64,000 bases of DNA, from the NCBI GenBank assembly GCA_027924585.1, contig BSBM01001448.1:1550001-1614000 (forward strand). The letters are read 5' to 3'. This stretch comes from Larix kaempferi. Taxonomy: Eukaryota; Streptophyta; Pinopsida; Pinales; Pinaceae. The notes beneath the pieces are model-generated. The model had not been told where the DNA came from. It did no database searches and saw only the letters and a list, made by a program, of their open reading frames with translations. The first letter of the stretch is position 1. Every line of letters begins with the position of its first letter. Shown here one piece after another: positions 12,847-24,674 of the stretch. The position numbers and the translations under genes are program-made.

Positions 12847-13210
12847 AAGGAGAAGACAAAAGACTATCTACACATTCATAGATTTGATCCTACCTCAGCT
12901 GATTCGAATCACAAGTTCAAGGATCATCCTCATACTTTTGGATTTGTTCTCATCACATTCGATCTGAAGAGCAAGTACAAGCACATGCCTTTTGAGCATG
13001 ATCCACTTATTCCCAAGAAGAAGATACCTCCAGACATATGACCAAGCATCACACCTGCTTGAGTGTGGAGAATTTATTTTTGTGTGTGCCTTACAGTCTA
13101 TTTTGAGGGGGGGTATTTTTCCCATGAGGTTTTCCCCATTTCCTCGGTTTATTGACTATTATTATTCATTGTATTGGGTGACCTTTGGTCTTAGTTACCA
13201 GGTCCTAGGA

Positions 13211-13225
13211 TGGATTAAGGGGCGA
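13211..13225 (+). promoter_or_regulatory. Polypurine tract of the small copia-type element
   Basis: TGGATTAAGGGGCGA directly precedes the right LTR and contains the run AAGGGG typical of a plus-strand primer. Confidence 0.75.
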
Positions 13226-14036
13226 TGTTAGGATATTCCTATACTCCATCTTAGTCCTAGCAGCATTTTCATTATTTTCATTTTCAATCATTCATGCACT
13301 TGTAGGGTTTGCATGCATTATTTAGGGTTTGCATGCAATTGCATGCATCCTAGTCATCAGTCCCAGCACCTAGCCCTCAGTTAGCTATACCCCAGAGCTT
13401 CTTTCCACTCAGTTTCAGTCCTCCTAGAGCTTAGTGTGCCCTCCTTTCACCTACTGCATGAGAAAGGCGCCCTTCCTTACCTACCATTCAGTTATCTTCA
13501 GTTCTCTCCTTGATTTTAGGCTTGACTGACTCTCAACTGACGGTATCACTCCGGTGGACCTCCAGTGAGACTTGACTTCCCATTCTGACTTCAATTAGCT
13601 CCTCATGCACCCTCCATTGAGCCTCCTTCATTCAGTTAGTTCCAGTTACACTCAGTTACACCTACCACACTCGGTTAGACTCAGTTTGACTGATGGTTGA
13701 CAGTTACTTGAGCATTGATGACTCCACTCATGATGAGATAGACTACTAGTTGTGCTCTAATGACACTCCAGTGATCCTTTGATCACTCCATGAAGGCTAA
13801 TTCGAATTTCCACCTTAGGCATTCGAATCCTCATGCATTGTACTATTTATTTGTCCATATTGTGATTAATTAATTAGTGTGTGTGAAGTATTTTTGCTTC
13901 TATCCGAGTTCTACTATATTATTATTATGTTGCTCATTATACTGCATTGACCACTCTTCTTCTATTTTCTTGCTTAATCAATTACTTTCTTGTGAGGTAT
14001 ACATCATCTCTTAGATCTGCTATGAGGATTTTCACA
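13226..14036 (+). repeat. 3' LTR of the small copia-type element
   Basis: This 811-bp copy of the 5' LTR begins TGTTAGGATATT and ends TTTTCACA, followed by the target duplication TAGAA at 14037-14041. Confidence 0.95.
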
Positions 14037-14443
14037 TAGAATGCCCCCACAGGCTCTAAATTTTTCTCTATTGTGATATATTTGGATAGGAAACACATTG
14101 GACCAGTTTAGATGAATAACAATTGTTCTGTTGGAGTTTCTTCATACTATCAAATTATGCCATATTTTTCTTCTTTCTATGCAATATTTGTGTAAGCATT
14201 TTGTGAGGAGTTTTTGTTTTTCTAGATCCAATTGTGATCATATTTTCACAACCTTTGGGCCAAAAACAATTTTAGTTCCATGGAATACTTACATGGACAA
14301 TTCACTATGCACCCAGTTTTACACATTTTTGTGGTATGTAAATTTGTCCTGTATCGCTATGCATCATTTATAATTTATGGAATTCTATATATTAATTTAC
14401 TATTCTATAACTTGCAAGGATTCAAACAAAGGGAAAATACGCA

Positions 14444-14773
14444 TGTCCAGTATGTGGTCCAAGAATAATATCTAGACATTCAAGAATATTAGGAAAGGAA
14501 GTGTACAATGAGTTTAGGCATTTTATCATAGGGACCATAGATATCAGATTACCGAAAGAAATGAATTTAATGGGAAGGAAGGGACTGGAAAAAAACCATG
14601 AATAGTGATGCCTTGTATGTGGTCCAAGAACAATATCTAGATATTCAAGAAGTTTAGGAAAGGAAGTGTACAACGAGTTTAGGAATTTTATCCATAGGGA
14701 CCATAGGTATCAGATTACCGAAAGAAATGAATTTAAGGGGAAGGAAGGGAGTAGAAACAAATCATGAATAATG
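14444..14773 (+). repeat. 165-bp tandem duplication inside the tnp2 zinc segment
   Basis: Two copies (about 14444-14608 and 14609-14773) each encode a CxxCGPR...LGKEVYNEFR segment, about 90% alike. The period, measured between matching TATGTGGTCC words at 14451 and 14616, is 165 bp, a multiple of three. The first copy carries a frameshift after HFI; the second stays in frame to a TGA. Normal TNP2 has this motif once. Confidence 0.85.
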
Positions 14774-15591
14774 ATTCCTTAACTATGGAAAAAACAATTT
14801 TAGAATATCCATGGTAAGCAATACTTGTTTGTAGTTACGATTATGTTCTTGGTAACTTGTATTTATTTTTATATTTCCATACTTAGCATGATCAATAAAA
14901 AATATTAATCTTTCATTGATACTTTTCAAAGGTCATCATGATCATCTTCCATGGGGTTTAAAATGATACTCTTACCAATTCATTCGGTTTCCATACTATG
15001 AGCACCTACCTGTAGCTCATTTGTTTGATAGAATGCATATTGGAAAAAATGTCACAGAGTGCTTGTGGAAAATTATACATGGGAGGAATAACAAGGAAAA
15101 AATTGCAAAAATTATAAGTGGCATTCAGGAATCCAACTCATTGCAACATTTGAAGGATTTCTATGGTAGTGAAAATTCCACCAATCTTCCATGGTTATTA
15201 ACAGAGAAAGAAAACACTGCTATAAAATATGTTGTATGAAAGATGAAATTTCCCATTGGTTTTGCTTCAAACATAAGTAATGTATTAATAATGTAAGGTG
15301 ATTTTGTTGGGGCTAAAACTCATGATTGGCATACATTTATGAAATTTTGACATTTTGCAAGTTCGATTATTTTATGATATATACATTATGTCCTTGTTGT
15401 AGTATGTTCTACCTCTAGCTCTCCCTAATAGCTTTGACAACAACATAAATACGGTTATTTATGATATTGGCAAGTATATGAGGTATGTGTAGAGTTATAG
15501 TTGAATTATTGATTGTATAGTCAATACATGTTTTGCTTGCCTTATTTATATTAATGGTGATACATAAAATTTCTTTGCACTTGTAGGTGGT

Positions 15592-17049
15592 TGTAATACC
15601 CCTAGTTTTGACTTGGAATGTATTTAGCCATAATTATGTAAATGATGTAAATATGCTATTGTGGATTCCTAGTGCGGAGCTCAAGGCCAAGGCCCAACTA
15701 ATGAATGTCTAGGCATGTATGATGTATATATTTTTATTTGGACTATGTCGTTGGCTTATCATGTTGATTTAGAATATATGTAAATATTTTGTGCATAAAT
15801 AATAAAATGGTCCAAGAATGGTTGTGTAAGGAGCACCAAAGGGGATATGATTCCACTAGTGGGGAAGAGGAAAGGGGTTCTATGGGATACTAAATCCTTC
15901 TTTCAATTTTCAACCTTAGAACTCACCAAAATTATCTCATGTGCTTTGAATAAGTTGATTATCTCCTTTTTTACAATTCTCCAATCATTGAATGCATGTG
16001 TGAGGTTGGTGGGAAAAGTCACCTCATGCAGTTATTGAGGCATGGGGCTGACTGCACTTTTGTGATAGTTTTGTCATGTCATAACTCAATCTATAGTTGC
16101 CAAGATTCCTTTCTTCTACTATCAAAGGCTATGCTAGTTTTCCTTTCACCATTTTCTCATATCCCTTGGATTCAACCCTCATTCTCTCATTCTTCATGCA
16201 GATCTACACTAGCTAGAGCTCTCCATTGTTGTCCATGAACATACTAGACCGTTTCTAACCCATAAATTCGAATTTAGAGAGAGTGTTATAGATTTGGAAG
16301 GGAAAAATGGTGGTTGTAGGTGAGAAAAGAGGTTGGGAAAGCTAGGAACCCTTACACATTAAGTTATGTTGTTCATGGGTGCTTGAGAAGCCACGAATGG
16401 AAGCTTTAGGTGGTTCTATAACAACACATATCAAATTGGACTTCTTTTATACACAAACTAGAAGCACCAGGAAAGATGGATCACCCAAGAAAACTGTGGA
16501 TCGGTGAAGGGGATTCCTAAGCTAATAATGGTGTTGTGTGAAGAAGGTATTTTGGAAGACAAGGCTGTTGTGGATGAGTGAGATCCCAATAGAGCTCTGT
16601 AGGAGCATTTGGATAAGCAGAGAGAGAAAAAAAAGTTGTGGGATGAGAGAGAGAAGTTTGTAGGTGTTTCCTTCTCCCTAGTGACCTCATAGCTTAGATT
16701 GGGGGTGGCCTCTTAGTAGAACGAGTATATGTTGGATAGAGTGCCTATGGTTGGGTGGAAAATCGCTCTTACATAGCCAGTTGCTTGCATCTACATTGGA
16801 TAAAGATAAGTATTCTCATGCATTTGAATCTGAAACATTTTTATTTAATGCCTATAATGTTTATGCTTGTATTTTCATGCTAGATGTGTGTGTGTGTATA
16901 GAGTTTAATTCCGTTGTGTATGTTTAATTACGTTTCTACACACATTTTATATGTTGAAATCCATATTATGGTTTTGGGGTGAAATTTCATAGCCTGAAAT
17001 CAGTTAATGCCCCCTCCCGATGGTCAGATTGGGTGAAGGGGAATTTACA
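15592..17049 (+). mobile_element. Solo LTR of the TGTAAC family inside the CACTA gene
   Basis: A 1,458-bp segment bounded by TGTAATACCCC and GAATTTACA is flanked by GTGGT at 15587-15591 and 17050-17054. Near its start the box GGAGCTCAAGGCCAAGGCC is the reverse complement of the box in the LTRs at 1411, 3033 and 10894, so it belongs to the same broad family in the opposite orientation. It is strongly diverged from them. It landed next to an apparent splice acceptor of the transposase gene and separates the catalytic region from the DUF4218 segment. Confidence 0.88.
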
Positions 17050-18614
17050 GTGGTTGTCATATAAAGAGATACATAAAGAAAATATCAAGTATTATAAAAG
17101 AGAAATTCCCCAACTAATGTGTGAGATGCAAAATTATTTTCCTCCAACATTTTTCAATGCACAAGAACACTACCTCATACACTTTGTGGAAGAGATTGAA
17201 ATATGTTGACCCATACACACAAGGTTAATGTGGTTGGTGGAGAGGAACTTTAAGGCATTGAAGGGATTTTTTAGACAAAGAGCACGTCCAGAAGGCTCAA
17301 TGGTTGAAGGCTACATGCTATATCAATCTAATGTATATTTTAGTGAGTACCTACCCCAAATAGTGGATGATATGGATGTGCTTCTCCTTTGGGATGCCAA
17401 TTCCACCAACATATTTAAAGGGGAGGTGTTGTTGGTGAAAGGTAGATAAAGAAAAATAAAAGGTAAAAATTCAAATTGTATTTAATTTTTTCATAAATAC
17501 TTCTGGTAGATTGGTTAGTAGCCTGGTTGTTTAACTAAATATTCTTTTTGTAATTGTTATATGTAGTATAGAGTGGGATGCAATTCATTTATATGTTGCA
17601 AATAATCTTGATTGAATGAAGAGATGGATAGAACGACGTGAAGAATTTTATGGTGCCTTATCATGGAATAGGGTGGTAGAGTTCATTGGAAAATATTATT
17701 TGGATCATGATATAGATTTAACCCAATAGGAAATTGATATAGCATATGGTGCAAAAGATAGAAATGTAAGCAATATCTAACTTTAGGTTTTATATTTCAA
17801 ATCCCATAATTGTTTTTTTCTCGCAAATTATACTATACATATACTTACCAAATAATGACATTCCATTTTTAACATGTCAAGAATGCAAGTGAAATATCCT
17901 AAGGCTATGTGGTGCAATGGTAGAAAATATTGCACCAAACAATTGAATGACAGGAGGAAAACATGTGATAGTAGTATAACTGCAATTTTCTAGGTTTCTA
18001 ATATTTCCCATAGGGGTGATAGAAATTTGGTTAAATCGAATTTGAGGTACTATGGATATTTGGAAGACATATTGGATATAGACTTTAAATCCTTCAAAGT
18101 GGTTCTCTTTAAGGTGAGGTGGTAAAGATTGTTGTTGCAAGGTGATGGAAGAATAGTTATTGATCATGATAATGGATTTAACATGATTAATAAAAATAGG
18201 TATGAGAAAAATACAGATCCTTACGTACGTCCATGTAAATGTGAGTAGGTATTTTTTTCAGAGATGTCAGGTGGAGCAGGTTGGTATTTTGTTGTTATAT
18301 TTGATCCAAGAGGACGACTCATAAAGTATAATTTTCTAGAAGATGATGGTGGCCATGATCGAGAATAAGAAGAATATCAAGATGATCAGGATCAAGAAGA
18401 AGAATATGTAGGGGGGAATCAAGTTGACCAGATAGTCATTGGATCATGTCTTGATGAGGATGACTATATCGATGATGAGTTAGCATTAGATGTTGTAGAT
18501 GTTGTTCTAGATAATCCTTACAATGATTTCGAAGGTATGGATGAAAATTCCATTATTCATGACATAGATGTTGACTTGGATGAAGTTCAAGATCAATCTG
18601 ATAAGGAATTGTAA

Positions 18615-19600
18615 AATATCTTGTTCAATGGATCTCTCAAGTTAACAATTAAGATTTTTTTATGCATAAGTATTCTTATGAATTTATATGGGTTTATCTT
18701 ATTATTATTTTACATGCAATTCCGATTCAATTTCTTGTTTTGTACATCATATACTTTCTCCCTTCATTGCTTAAATCTCCAAGTCATATTTTTAATGTGC
18801 ATATTTATGTCTATACTATTGGAATCATGCACTATGTCTTTATGTGAAACATGCACATACAAGTCTTGCAATTAAGTTTAAAATATCAAAATTTAAATCA
18901 ATACATGATATCCAATCCTCATCTTAAATTTCAATTGGATTCCATCCATTGAGAGTACGGTTGTGATTAGGTATGTAATATACAAGCATGCAATAATTAA
19001 CATGCATTTCTTCAAATTCAAATAAAATTGTGTTGATGTTTAAGAGAGGGTGGCATGAATATGTGGATTCTTCATCAATTCATTGGAGGATAAATTGGGA
19101 GGCCATTATACAAAATATAAATGCCAATAAAAAGACTATAACAACTAAATTTAAAGAGAAAATGTGGTGTGATAGAAAAATAGAGAATAAGAGAAATATA
19201 GTGCACTATAAATAGACTTGTTCTCTTAAGCATTCATTGTGTTTATGTTTATGTCAAATAGTATATAGTTTATGTTTATGTCAAATCCATATTTTTTGTT
19301 TTTCAAGGTTGACTTATAGACCATGATCATTATATAAAGAGGTATAAAATTACATTTGAAATCTTGTGACCATAACTTCTTCGATTGTCACCCAATCACC
19401 TTCAATTTTTTCCACAATGTTCATTTCCTATTTTCTGCTTCTTTGTCCCTCTTTGTCCTGCTTTTGAAATCCCCATTTTATTCTTTCATGTCCATCAGAA
19501 AGTGTCCAAAACCTAGTCAAACCCCAATTACCCATCAAAGTTTTTCCCAAATACTAATTTTCCTTTACTAAAGAAGCTTATGCCTTTGTTTTTCTACCCA
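18615..19600. other. AT-rich DNA between the CACTA gene and the chromovirus
   Basis: About 1 kb containing no coding frame I can support, no LTR boundary and no clear CACTA terminus. It probably includes the 3' end of the CACTA element and the truncated 5' part of the next element. A small direct repeat, 'tagtttatgtttatgtcaaat'-like, lies near 19240-19290. Confidence 0.5.
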
Positions 19601-19653
19601 TTTACAAAAAAAAAATCCTGGTTATGGTTGTCACCCATGAAGGATGAAAAATC

Positions 19654-20634
19654 ATGGAGAAAGAACTTACAGCCCTCAAATCCAAAATCCAAGAATATTC
19701 TGCAGACACTGGGTTCTCTTCTTCTAACAATTTTTGTGGGCCAAAGCTTGATTTTCCTCGCTTCAATGGTAATGATCCGACTGGATGGATATACCAGCCA
19801 GAACAATATTCAGTCTGCATAATACTTTTGATGTCAACAAAATTCCACTTGCATCCTTTCATTTGGAACATGAATATCTTCAATGGTACCGTTGGTACAT
19901 CAAGGCTCATGAAGAGCCAAAATGGACAGATTTTTTCCAACTCCTTTTGCAACGATTTGGTCCTAGTGCTTTTGATGAATTCACAGAAGCAATCACTAAA
20001 CTTCGCCAAATTGGCACTGTGGGAGAGTATCAGATAGAGTTTGAGAAATTGGCCAATCACACAGAAGGATTGTCTGATAAACTCTACAGGAGTTGTTTTA
20101 TCAATGGTCTAAAGGATGGAATCCGATCATAGGTTAAAATGTTTTGTCCCAACACAATGATGGAAGTCCTAGGGTTGGATAAGTTGGCGGAGGACAAGAT
20201 CACAGCCCAAAAACGCTCCAAATCCACTTTTGTTCCATTCAGAAATATGTTTTCCCAACAACCTCCCATTACGCCATCTCCTCGACGAAGTCCTATCAAG
20301 CATTTGTCTGAAGCAGAGATGCGGGCACGTAGAGAAAAAGGCCTTTGTTATAATTGTGATGAGAAATTCACTCGGGACCATAGATGTGTTGAGAAAAATA
20401 TCCATCTCTTAGATGTGGCTTCTTTGCCTGCCTCTGAACTTGGTGAAGAAGCCCCAGATTTAATAGATGATCAGGTTTACATTCAGCAGCCTCCTGTTGA
20501 TCCTATGTCCCAGGATGACCACCCAGAGATATCTCTCCATGCTTTAGCCAGAGTCACCACCCCACAAACAATGCGGGTCAGGGGTTACTTCAAGAAGATC
20601 CCTCTTACAATACTCATTGATTATCGTAGCACCC
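19654..20634 (+). pseudogene. Chromovirus Gag, zinc knuckle and start of protease
   Basis: The Gag core reads LDFPRFNGNDPTGWIYQPEQ and then, after a frameshift near 19800, FHLEHEYLQWYRWYI and FGPSAFDEFTEAITKLRQIG, a clear Retrotrans_gag domain. A zinc knuckle of the chromovirus variant follows (CYNCDEKFTRDHRC, near 20350). The protease opening is IPLTILIDYRST near 20600, where the expected D-S/T-G active site has become DYR. The frame is cut at 20634 by the inserted LTR. Frame changes near 19800 and a stop near 20130 show that it is dead. Confidence 0.85.
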
Positions 20635-23600
20635 TGTTGTAGGCACAACAAATCCCATTTTTATCAATAAAAATGGGAGCCCCACTTTTATTTCTTGTTT
20701 GTTTGGATTTCCATTTTTATACTTCACCATTGACTTGATTATTTTCCTAGATCTCTGGTATTATTTGGATTGTTTCCATTCTTATTGATATCTAGATTGT
20801 ATTTGATTTTTGATCCATTTGAGTTGGTTCCATGACCTTGGTGGTAAACTTACCATGTTGTCCTACACATTCCCCACCTAGATTTGGTCTTCATTGCATA
20901 AGTTGATCATTCGAGAGGATGACTGGTTATTACTTTCATTCTGGGATTCTGATTAATCTTATGGCTTCTTGTCTCATGATTTTGGATATTGCATTAGTAT
21001 GATTTTTGAGCTTGATGGAGTTTTATTTTAACTTTTGCATGCCTAGAATCATAATATAAATATTGTAAATAATATTAGTCTTTGGGTTATTTGGTTATAT
21101 TAGTTTAATATTTTTAATGTTTAGTTTAAGATTGTTGAAATCTTTTAAATATTCATGGTCATGCTTTGACTTTCATTAACTTAATGTGTATTTTATTAAA
21201 TCCATATATTATATTTATACACAATTTGATGTTGTGAAAATTAAAGAACACCCATGTTTTAGTTTGTATGAGTTCTAATTTCTCTAATTTTCATGAGTCT
21301 TTTGTTTTATGATTATTTGGGAATTAGTGGGATTCAAGTTCAATATTTACGAATGTAAAGTTAGTTTGATTATGGGATTTTTCATTTATTATTGTGCTAA
21401 AGGAAATATTATTATTCTTTTATGGTTTTCTATTCTTGGAAAATGATTATGTTAAAAACATATTTATGGAATTCATTAACTCTCCTATATTATAGGAGTG
21501 ATTCTTTTCATATATACGTAACTTGTTTCCAACATTTATTTTCTTAAGAATTAACTTGTAAATGGTTTTGATTTTTACTTCTAGGTTTTATGTTTTAATG
21601 ATATTTTTTTTTTCAATATTGGATTTTCGTTTACTTTGTAAATATTTCTAGATTTTTCTTAATCTTTTATCCATCGTTATTTACTTACTTCATTCAATAT
21701 TTTAAAAAAAAATTGCATTTTTCCAACCTTTCCCATCATATTTATGCATTTTTGCCAATTGCGGAAATTTTATTTTGGGTTAAAATTTCAACCTTTCCGC
21801 AATCCGCAATTGCAGATGCAGAACCTTTGATTTTAATTGTTGAAATTTTAATGTTTCCGCAATCCACAATTGCAGATTGTGAAGGTTTAATTTTTCCCAT
21901 TTTTTAAAAAATATTTCTACAATCCCTAATAAGCAATGCGGAATGCAGATTGCGGAAGGTAAGGTTTTTGCTCATTGAAATTTAATATTTCCACAACCCG
22001 CAATCCCCAATGCGGAATGCGGATTGCAGAAATCACTTTTTCAAATTTTTACTTTTTCATTTCCAGTATTTTCGGACTCTAAGTTTATCTTATGGTATGT
22101 TTTAATTTAATTGAGGTCCATAAATTTTGGTAATTTCATTTTTACATAGGATTTTAATTTTGGTTTTGATTTTTTGTTTTTCCCGATTTTGATTTGTTTA
22201 AATCCTAATTTCCTCCCGACATCCGATTTTGTTGGGAATATTGTTTTTGGATTTTTGTTTGGTTTTATTCTTTTAGAAAATAATTAGTATGAGATAATGG
22301 ATTTAATTGTTAAATCGATGGTCATAATTCACCCAACAATGAAATCAATGGCTACTGACAATTAACTTCCGGGACCAATATCTTGAGATTTATAAATCCA
22401 AATCAAGCTCGAGATAGCTCGTTGGAAAGCTGGAAGGATGATGAATGATTTGGGAATTTTATTTTATCCAAATGAATAGGTTAACCACCTCGAAAATCTG
22501 TTTGAATAGTCAATTTCGTATTTGGATCAGATTTATCTATTTCTATTATATTTTTGTTTGCTAATGGATTATTAATTTAGATTTATTTCATTAGTTTTTA
22601 AATGATGTTTTAATTTATCTTTTGAATTGTACAGGTGTTGATTTGGATTTGGAGGATTCAAGGTGAAAAATTTACATCCCAAATTTGGAGTGATCAAAAC
22701 GTGCCAAGTGGAAAGCAGTGATCTTTGGACGCAATTTCTGGAGTGATGAAGATGAATCTGGAAAATATGAGACATGCGTTTTGTGCATAATGTGCCCTAT
22801 TAGTTTTTAATTCGTAGAATCCTCAGAAAGTTCTTCATTTGGGAGATCCGACTAGTTTTTCAAAACGAAATTTCCAAAATTTTTCTCATTGATGGATTTA
22901 CTAAATGTAACAACTCGGCTAGTTAGCTCAGCAATTGGGGAAACTGATCTTATCTTCTCCTGTCATTTAATTTGTATAAATACCTACCTTCTATGATCTG
23001 AGGAGGGGGGGGGGAGGCAGTCGCTGTAGAACAGAAAGATTGTAATTTTTCTGCTAAACTCTTTTCTGTGTATTTTTACTTGAAAGAGCTAGACTGAGGA
23101 GGCACTACCTGGAGTGGTTGTTGATCATCAATTTTAAGCTTTGTAAATGTTTTTATGAAACTGAACTGGTGATACGAACTTTTCTTTTCTATAGTTATTC
23201 TTCACATGTTCATCTGTGTTAAATGAGATGTTTCTTTTTGTGCACATTTGAATAATAATCAGATTCATTTTTTTGCATTTCTATAGTTCATTTGTTAATC
23301 TGATTATGTTTAAATGATTGCAGAAACGATTCCATGTTCAAATAGTTTTAGCATAGTGAAGATAATGTTTTACTTCACATGTTAGAATTGATGTGCTAAT
23401 GACGTTAATGATTTAATTTTTTTTTTTTAAATTATTGACAATCCAATCATTCTTTTGAACATTAAACCATTCTCTCCATTTTAAAACTTTTGGCTCCCGA
23501 GATAGGTTATTAATTTAATTAACATTTAGATAGGTTATTATTTTAGTTCAAATATGTATTTTCGTAACTATAGAATTTATTCTAATAGTTGCAGAATTAT

Positions 23601-23845
23601 TAATTGTAGATTGCTTTTAAGTCACATTTAGGATCAGTTTCATATTTAATTCGAAGTCTTCCTTTTAAGGAGAAAACTTACCAACTCAAAGAGTCCCAAT
23701 GGATCCCAAATATATGTCGGAGATAGCTACACCAGACAAATTGAGGATAGGGTAATCCTTGCGTAGGATTATTCTAAGCCTTCGGCTAGGCTATCTCCCT
23801 TACGTTGTTTCCTGGGGTACTTCCAACACATCTGAGGCTTCAACA
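20635..23845 (+). mobile_element. 3.2-kb solo LTR inserted in the chromovirus protease
   Basis: The segment begins TGTTGTAGGCACAACA and ends CTTCAACA (inverted TGTTG/CAACA ends). It is flanked by CACCC at 20630-20634 and 23846-23850, and protease coding resumes immediately afterward. It has no open frame. A TATA-like TATAAATAC at 22975 is followed by a transcribed-looking stretch, giving a U3 of about 2.3 kb and R-U5 of about 0.85 kb if the orientation is plus. Between about 21760 and 22045 it carries several copies of a 'CCGCAATCC...GCGGAATGCGGATTGCGG' motif also found in the array near 38.6 and 56.7 kb. The internal region of its parent element is gone. Confidence 0.85.
22975..22983 (+). 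promoter_or_regulatory. TATA box of the 3.2-kb solo LTR
   Basis: TATAAATAC in a long LTR, followed about 30 bases later by the G-rich 'gaggaggggg' stretch. It is the best promoter candidate in this LTR. Confidence 0.5.
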
Positions 23846-24347
23846 CACCCATAACTTCATTGACCCTCGGATCACCAAACACGCTGATTGTTTTGTCCAT
23901 CCTTGTTCCAACTTTGAATTCATGATTTCCAATGGGGGAACCTTACCTTGCAAGGGGAAGTGTCGCAATGTGCATATCTCTATGGGATATTATAACCTGA
24001 GCTCTAACATATTTTCATTGGCCTTAGGAGGATGTGATGTGGTTTTGGGCACTCAATGGTTATGCACACTTGGCCCCATCTTATGGGATTTTGCTAAACT
24101 TTGGATGTAATTTTCACTCAATGGGAAAAAACACACATTGACGGGATTACAACTAGGGTCTCTCTGGATCACCAATTCACATCACATGGAAAATATCCTT
24201 AAGAAGAATTCACATTGTGTCATAGCTCATCTCCATTCCATTCAGATGCACCCATCAATGGTCTCCACTACCCCTTTGGATCTACACCAAATTTTGGATA
24301 GATATGCACGTGTCTTTGCTGAACCAGTGGGATTGCCACCTTCCAGA
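23846..24347 (+). pseudogene. Chromovirus protease remainder and RT entry
   Basis: After the solo LTR the protease continues with NFIDPRITKHAD and reaches the conserved end DVVLGTQWLCTLGPILWDF near 24030-24095. The pol linker follows with LDRYARVFAEPVGLPPSR near 24290-24347, the segment that normally leads into the RT fingers. There are stops at about 24108 and other frame breaks. Confidence 0.82.
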
Positions 24348-24674
24348 GCCCTTTTCGGTAAGAATTTAGCCGCCTCTCCATATGAGAAGTAAATGATGGC
24401 TATTTTTCATGCAGTACATAAGTGGCAACCATACCTCTTAGGGAATTATTTCTGCATCAAGACTAATCACCCGAGTCTGAAATATTTCCTGGAACAACGG
24501 GTCTCCTCCCCAGCACAACAGAAACGGGTTAGAAAACTCATGGGTTACGCCTATGAGATCACTTACAAGAAGGGTAAGAAAATTTTGGTGGTTGGATGTG
24601 ATACTTTCCAGCTCAACAAGGGTGAAACGACACTGCTTCCAGGATTGCTCAAACCCTTTCCCATCCCTACATAG
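24348..24674 (+). pseudogene. Chromovirus RNase H, joined directly to the RT entry segment
   Basis: Immediately after LPPSR the sequence reads ALFGKNLAASPYEK, a stop, MMAIFHAVHKWQPYLLG and then TNHPSLKYFLEQRVSSPAQQ. These are RNase H motifs that normally lie several hundred residues downstream. The whole RT palm, including the YxDD box, is absent. The junction at about 24347 is clean, with no inserted sequence, so it looks like a simple deletion. Confidence 0.82.

Larger units (their letters stand above)
128..14036 (+). mobile_element. Non-autonomous copia-type LTR retrotransposon, twice interrupted
   Basis: The element has two LTRs (128-948 and 13226-14036), a perfect iMet-type primer site at 949, a purine tract before the right LTR and a perfect 5-bp target duplication TAGAA at 123-127 and 14037-14041. 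Two later insertions (1411-2734 and 3033-12585), each with its own target duplication, inflate it to 13.9 kb. Without them it is only about 3.0 kb, with an internal region of about 1.4 kb. That region encodes a copia Gag-like N-terminus and an unrecognised tail, and I find no protease, integrase, reverse transcriptase or RNase H. It therefore looks like a compact element mobilised in trans by a full copia element. The boundaries are seen directly; the trans dependence is inferred. Confidence 0.93.
14042..18614 (+). pseudogene. CACTA (En/Spm-like) transposase gene, tnp2 type, decayed
   Basis: This region carries the ordered landmarks of a plant CACTA TNP2 transposase, which cuts and re-inserts the element at its terminal repeats. 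A zinc-binding start (KGKYACPVCGPR) lies near 14430. The catalytic-region segment HLFDRMHIGKN is at about 15009-15238. The DUF4218 segment (FPPTFFNAQEHYLIHFVEE) is at 17050-17206, and RQRARPEGSMVEGY at 17228-17446. A DUF4216-like segment (LRYYGYLEDILDIDFKSF) is at about 18010-18110, and an acidic C-terminus ends at TAA 18612. Introns are likely, with CTTGCAG and CACTTGTAG acceptors near 14415 and 15586. There are many stops and frameshifts, plus a tandem duplication and a solo LTR. I could not find CACTA termini, so the ends of the transposon are unknown. Confidence 0.85.

Noticed and set aside
14042-19300. CACTA terminal repeats
   Set aside because: CACTA/TAGTG words exist (for example near 19199) but are not paired, not at a 3-bp duplication and lack subterminal repeats.
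19602-20060. 152-codon minus-strand frame
   Set aside because: It is antisense to recognisable chromovirus Gag.
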